Positions 60,777-64,000 of a DNA stretch of 64,000 nt are shown piece after piece. A program made the translations under genes and the position numbers. The DNA is from Virgibacillus sp. 7505. Lineage in GTDB: Bacteria > Bacillota > Bacilli > Bacillales > Amphibacillaceae. Where the stretch lies: assembly GCF_002272135.1 (NCBI RefSeq), contig NZ_NPBF01000025.1, positions 248,001 through 312,000 on the forward strand. The letters are read 5' to 3'. The first letter of the stretch is position 1, and each line of letters opens with the position of its first letter. The notes beneath the pieces were generated by a model, which was not told where the DNA came from, searched no databases, and saw only the letters and a program-made list of their open reading frames with translations.

Positions 60777-61625
60777 ATGTTTAAGAAAGTATTAGTAACA
60801 ACACTATCTACAGCTATTCTAGCGGGAGGCGCATTGGCAGGAACAGCAAATGCTGCACCAGCTCAACCAACGAAAGAAGAAGCTCAAGTGCACGTAGCAC
60901 AAGTAGTGAAAAGCGGATCTTTCTCTTCTATCGAAGATTTGAATAAATGGGTGAATGAATATCTATCAGCTTATAACATTCACATTAATACTGATAGCTT
61001 GCTAGCGAAGTACAATGTTCAGCAGCCAGCTCAGCAAGAAAAAGAACAGACTCCTGCTCAAGCAGCACCTCAGCAAGAGCAAGCAAAAGCACCAGCTGCT
61101 CAGAAAGAAGAGCAAAAAGCTGCTGCTCCGAAAAAGGAAGAAAAAGCTGAAGAGCAAGCAACTGAACAAAAAGCTCAAGCTCCAGCACAAAAACAAGAAA
61201 CTGCTTCTGATAACAAGCAAACAGAAGAAAAGCAAGCTGCTGAAGGCCTGAGTGCATTCGAACAGCAAGTAGTAGACTTGACTAACAAAGAGCGTGAAAA
61301 AGCTGGTCTTAAAGCTTTGAAAGCCGATACTGAACTAAGCAAAGTAGCACGTGCGAAATCCAAAGATATGGCTGATAATGGTTACTTCGATCACAACAGC
61401 CCGACTTACGGTTCTCCGTTCGATATGATGAAATCTTTCGGTATTTCTTATAAAACTGCAGGTGAAAACATCGCTCAAGGACAAAAGACTCCTGAAGAAG
61501 TCGTTGAAGCTTGGATGAACAGCCAAGGTCACCGTGAGAATATCCTTAACCCTGAGTACACTAACATCGGTGTAGGTTATGTAGAAAACGGTAACTACTG
61601 GACACAGCAATTCATTGGTAAATAA
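60777..61625 (+). CDS. secreted CAP-domain (SCP/PR1-like) protein, YkwD type
   Basis: 282 residues from the ATG at 60777 (CGAAAGGAGC upstream). The signal peptide MFKKVLVTTLSTAILAGGAL ends with a GTANA-A cleavage site. Residues about 27-80 form a short helical domain; residues about 85-185 are a low-complexity linker of Gln, Ala, Glu, Lys and Pro, probably extended through the wall; the C-terminal CAP domain (FEQQVVDLTNKEREKAGLKAL, FDHNSPTYGSPFDMM, GENIAQGQ, HRENILNPEYTNIGVGY) carries the conserved His and Glu residues. The family is common in spore-formers; function largely unknown. Confidence 0.9.
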   Translation: MFKKVLVTTLSTAILAGGALAGTANAAPAQPTKEEAQVHVAQVVKSGSFSSIEDLNKWVNEYLSAYNIHINTDSLLAKYNVQQPAQQEKEQTPAQAAPQQEQAKAPAAQKEEQKAAAPKKEEKAEEQATEQKAQAPAQKQETASDNKQTEEKQAAEGLSAFEQQVVDLTNKEREKAGLKALKADTELSKVARAKSKDMADNGYFDHNSPTYGSPFDMMKSFGISYKTAGENIAQGQKTPEEVVEAWMNSQGHRENILNPEYTNIGVGYVENGNYWTQQFIGK

Positions 61626-61637
61626 TTCAGATTATTG

Positions 61638-61675
61638 TATAATGAAAAGCAACCGATCATGATCGGTTGCTTTTC
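61638..61675. terminator. 32-base perfect palindrome after the CAP gene, preceded by a TATAAT box
   Basis: GAAAAGCAACCGATCA and its exact complement (61644-61675) meet without a spacer. It can act as a bidirectional terminator with CTTTTC tails. A consensus TATAAT (61638-61643) directly abuts its left end, so it would also cover the start site of a transcript for the next gene. Confidence 0.75.
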
Positions 61676-61696
61676 TTGTATGCAGGGAGTGATTAT

Positions 61697-62068
61697 ATGG
61701 ATCTGATTTCGCTTCTTGCGGAGGAGCGTATCAAGCAGGCAGAAGCAAATGGGGAGTTCCGTAATCTTCCTGGTGCTGGAAAACCTTTGGAGCTGGAGGA
61801 TCTATCCGGTGTACCGGAGGATATGCGTATGAGCTATAAGATCCTGAAGAATGCTGGCTATATTCCACCAGAGATGGAGCTGCAGAAAGAGATTGTAGCA
61901 CTGCGTGATCTGGTGCGTGTTTGTACGGACGACACAGAGCGGGCAGCTTTCCGGAAGCGCATTAGTGAGAAAGAGATTCAATACGAAGCGCTGCTTCAAA
62001 AGCTCAAGCGAAATTCGCCAGGCACACTCAGTCAATATCGGGAACAAATTGAAAACAAACTAACATAA
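61697..62068 (+). CDS. DUF1992 (DnaJ-homologue subfamily C28 conserved region) protein
   Basis: 123 residues from the ATG at 61697; an in-frame start at 61667 would lie in the palindrome. The family core is visible: LLAEERIKQAEANGEFRNLPGAGKPL near residues 6-31, then MSYKILKNAGYIPPEMELQKEI. Bacterial members are small cytoplasmic proteins of unknown role; no J-domain is present. Confidence 0.82.
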   Translation: MDLISLLAEERIKQAEANGEFRNLPGAGKPLELEDLSGVPEDMRMSYKILKNAGYIPPEMELQKEIVALRDLVRVCTDDTERAAFRKRISEKEIQYEALLQKLKRNSPGTLSQYREQIENKLT

Positions 62069-62082
62069 TCAAATAGTATTTT

Positions 62083-62236
62083 CTTATCACGAGAGGTGGA
62101 GGGACTGGCCCTTTGAAGCCTCGGCAACAGGCAGTAATGCACTGTGCCAATTCCAGCAGACGAGAAGTCTGACAGATAAGAGGAGCATTTTACCTTGGAT
62201 AAGGAGCCTCTTCTGTAAAACGGAAGAGGCTTTTTT
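62083..62236 (+). promoter_or_regulatory. SAM-I riboswitch (S-box) with terminator
   Basis: P1 is formed by CTTATC (62083-62088) and GATAAG (62175-62180). The conserved core elements AGAGGTGGAGGGACTGGCCC, then GAAGCCTCGGCAACA and GTGCCAATTCCAGCAG are present. The expression platform has a terminator AGCCTCTTC / GAAGAGGCT (62205-62213 with 62223-62231) and a T6 run; AAGAGG (62178-62183) just after P1 can pair with CCTCTT (62207-62212) as antiterminator. SAM binding should switch off the downstream monooxygenase gene. Confidence 0.95.
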
Positions 62237-62259
62237 ACATAAATAGAGGAGTGGAAGCG

Positions 62260-63624
62260 ATGACCAAACAAATTATCCTGCAAGCATTTGATATGACAGC
62301 CGCCAATCATAACGCCCATGGCTTATGGAAGCACCCGGAGAACAGAAGACATCGGGAGTATAAGTCGCTGGAATACTGGATGGAGCTTGCGCGCCTTTTG
62401 GAAAAAGGAAAGTTCGATGCGGTGTTCTTCGCTGATGTGCTTGGCGTCTATGATGTTTACGGAGGAGATGAAAAGGCAGCCTTGCGTGATGGCGTGCAAG
62501 TACCGCTTAATGATCCAGCCTTCGCTATCCCGGCCATGGCAGCTGTGACGAAGCATTTGTCCTTCGCTGTCACGGTCAGTACTTCTTACGAACAGCCTTT
62601 TCATAATGCACGTAAATTTTCGACGCTCGATCACCTGACCAATGGGCGAGTGGCTTGGAATATCGTTACTTCCTATTTGCCGAATGCAGCCCAGAATTTT
62701 GGACTGGAGAAGATGGTAAAGCATGATGAGCGTTACAGAATAGCTGATGAATTCCTGGAGGTTTCTTATAAGCTGCTTGAGGACAGCTGGGAAGAAGATG
62801 CTGTTATTTCGGACCCGGAAAGAGGGGTTCTAGTGGACGCAGAAAAGGTGCACCGCATCAAGCACAAGGGTACATATTTCTCAGTGGAAGGACCACATGT
62901 AAGTGAGCCATCCCCACAGCGCACACCGGTGCTCTACCAAGCAGGTACTTCCGAAAAAGGCAGGGATTTTGCCGCAAAGCATGCAGAGTGTGTGTTTGTC
63001 GGCGGACCGACACCAGAAAAAATCAGCTATTATATAGAGGATATCAAAGCGCGTGCGGAGGCTTATGGCAGAAGCCGCGATGAAATCAAGGCTTTTACCT
63101 TCCTGCACGTCGTTGTAGCTGAAACAGAAGAGAAGGCTCATGCTAAATATGACGAGATCAAGCAATACTGGAGCGCAGATGCTGCCAAAGCCCAGTATGG
63201 CGGGTCCACAGGCTATGATTTAGCTTCCTATGAAAATGAAGAAGAACTGTTCACGTACAAGCATACGGAACAAGGTCAATCGCGAGCTGCTTATCTGACA
63301 AAGGATGCTGCCAAACCATTTACGGTAAAAGAGATACAGGAGAAATTCAGTCAGCCAGCTGAAATGGATATCATCATCGGCAGTCCTGAGCAGGTCGCGG
63401 ACAAGATTGAGGATTTCTTTGTGCGAAGCGGAGTGGATGGCTTCAATCTGACACATTACATTACACCAAAAGACCTGCAAGACTTCGTGGAATTGGTTGT
63501 ACCTATCTTGCAGGAGCGAGGATTATATAAAAAGGAATATGCAGAAGGAACTTTTAGGGAGAAATTATACGGACACCCGCATCTCGCTGCGGCACATCCG
63601 GCAAAACAAGGAAAGAGGAGCTGA
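62260..63624 (+). CDS. LLM-class flavin-dependent monooxygenase (NtaA/SnaA/DszA/YxeK group), SAM-riboswitch controlled
   Basis: 454 residues from the ATG at 62260, 8 bases after AGAGGAG; a GTG at 62251 overlaps that site. The luciferase-like TIM barrel is seen in FDMTAANHNAHGLWKHPENRR, FDAVFFADVLGVYDVYGG, LDHLTNGRVAWNIVTSYLP, PVLYQAGTSEKGRDFAAKHAE and DGFNLTHYITP. Relatives use FMNH2 from a partner reductase to oxidise EDTA/NTA, dibenzothiophene sulfone or N-acetyl-S-(2-succino)cysteine (YxeK). Control by a SAM riboswitch points to release of usable sulfur when methionine is low. No reductase or transporter is adjacent in the window. Confidence 0.9.
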   Translation: MTKQIILQAFDMTAANHNAHGLWKHPENRRHREYKSLEYWMELARLLEKGKFDAVFFADVLGVYDVYGGDEKAALRDGVQVPLNDPAFAIPAMAAVTKHLSFAVTVSTSYEQPFHNARKFSTLDHLTNGRVAWNIVTSYLPNAAQNFGLEKMVKHDERYRIADEFLEVSYKLLEDSWEEDAVISDPERGVLVDAEKVHRIKHKGTYFSVEGPHVSEPSPQRTPVLYQAGTSEKGRDFAAKHAECVFVGGPTPEKISYYIEDIKARAEAYGRSRDEIKAFTFLHVVVAETEEKAHAKYDEIKQYWSADAAKAQYGGSTGYDLASYENEEELFTYKHTEQGQSRAAYLTKDAAKPFTVKEIQEKFSQPAEMDIIIGSPEQVADKIEDFFVRSGVDGFNLTHYITPKDLQDFVELVVPILQERGLYKKEYAEGTFREKLYGHPHLAAAHPAKQGKRS

Positions 63625-63640
63625 GCTTTTAGCTCCTCTT
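63613..63640. terminator. bidirectional terminator between the monooxygenase and LD-carboxypeptidase genes
   Basis: A 10-bp stem AAGAGGAGCT / AGCTCCTCTT with an 8-base loop; the monooxygenase TGA stop begins at the end of the left arm. The right-hand tail (CTCC) is weak as a U-tract. Confidence 0.7.
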
Positions 63641-63643
63641 CTC

Positions 63644-64000
63644 CTATTCCAGATAAGTTAGAGTTCCCTTGCCGTTCTTATATGATACATTTGCCAACGC
63701 ACCATTGATCATCGTGAACTGCGGCGGCATATGTCCAATATCGGCATCGTAGATTATCGGCAATCCAATTTCATCTGCGAATTCATGAATCATCTGTTCG
63801 TCTGTATAATCCTCTGAAGGAGTGCTTCGAGAAGGCCTGCCAAATAGTAATCCGCTCGCATCGTTGAACCAGCCGTGTTCCTTCAAATGCCAAAGATTCC
63901 GGTAAGTTTCAGCAGTACTCCAATCCAACCATTCCAAGTAGACGATCGTATCCTCTTTAAAAGATTCCCGCCAAGTTTGAATAGGAGCATATTTCGTCCC
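63644..64000 (-). CDS. LD-carboxypeptidase (peptidase S66) family protein, 3' part only
   Basis: The gene runs off the right edge, and its N-terminal part with the nucleophile Ser is not visible. The 118 visible codons include TIVYLEWLDWS (the expected catalytic Glu strand), WFNDASGLLFGRPSRS, LPIIYDADIGHMPPQFTMINGA with the catalytic His, and a short beta tail. The family removes the terminal D-alanine from L,D peptides of murein or hydrolyses peptidyl-nucleotide antibiotics (MccF). The frame is open through base 64000 upstream of the first in-frame TTG at 63937, which is therefore not the start. Confidence 0.87.
   Translation of the reverse strand, partial: GTKYAPIQTWRESFKEDTIVYLEWLDWSTAETYRNLWHLKEHGWFNDASGLLFGRPSRSTPSEDYTDEQMIHEFADEIGLPIIYDADIGHMPPQFTMINGALANVSYKNGKGTLTYLE

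Noticed and set aside
61015-61257. Lysine- and leucine-rich frames on both strands inside the CAP-domain gene.
   Set aside because: They are products of the repetitive Gln/Ala/Glu/Lys linker read in other frames.

Overview
The window looks like a chromosomal segment of an aerobic, low-to-mid G+C, Gram-positive Bacillaceae. The clues are strong AGGAGG ribosome-binding sites, GTG and TTG starts, catabolite-response (cre) boxes, a SAM-I riboswitch, a Bacillus-type mreBH, the yfmS-yfmT gene pair and an IDEAL-domain protein. I cannot name the species from sequence alone; a Terribacillus-like genus would fit. I see no rRNA, tRNA, CRISPR array, transposase or phage module.

Layout. 1-4.1 kb: PTS IIA, IIB and IIC of the ascorbate (Ula) type followed by a transketolase split into two genes; the operon may begin upstream of the window. 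4.1-12.0 kb: hyuA-hyuB (hydantoinase/oxoprolinase) co-transcribed with a four-gene PotABCD-like ABC importer behind a clear sigma-A promoter. 12.0-16.3 kb: single genes (methyltransferase, small membrane protein, AAA ATPase, YdeI family, acetyltransferase, glutamine amidotransferase). 16.3-22.8 kb: a cre-controlled sugar ABC importer (binding protein plus two permeases, no ATPase) with a GH38 alpha-mannosidase. 22.8-32.3 kb: housekeeping and accessory genes, including a fused PabB-PabC, three GNAT acetyltransferases in a row, a soluble chemoreceptor with an aldehyde dehydrogenase, and a cupin. 32.4-45.9 kb: a secreted rhamnogalacturonan lyase and a secreted GH78 rhamnosidase, each with a cre box, flanking an M20 dipeptidase with a permease, a broken diguanylate cyclase, a LysR regulator, a pseudouridine synthase and a PadR/DUF2812 pair. 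46.1-52.0 kb: two tandem M20D amidohydrolases, an M38 amidohydrolase and a DASS-family carboxylate transporter. 52.0-64 kb: mixed genes including corA, an MFS/TetR efflux unit, chbG, a PC4-like protein, a uracil-DNA glycosylase-like protein, mreBH, a CAP-domain secreted protein, a SAM-riboswitch-controlled flavin monooxygenase and the 3' part of an LD-carboxypeptidase gene.

The general picture is a plant-matter or soil scavenger: pectin side-chain and mannoside degradation under catabolite control, uptake and hydrolysis of cyclic amides and acylated amino acids, and PTS uptake of a pentose-like acid or sugar.

The least expected signals are: three genes each interrupted by one frameshift (a GGDEF protein, a DUF2164 protein missed by simple ORF calling, and a small lipoprotein); a heptanucleotide tandem repeat directly before the start of the PC4-like gene; an M20D paralogue whose metal-ligand histidine is replaced by arginine; a tandem 121-bp element whose first copy supplies the 3' end of a VOC gene; and convergent gene pairs whose stop codons and C-terminal codons lie inside shared bidirectional hairpins.
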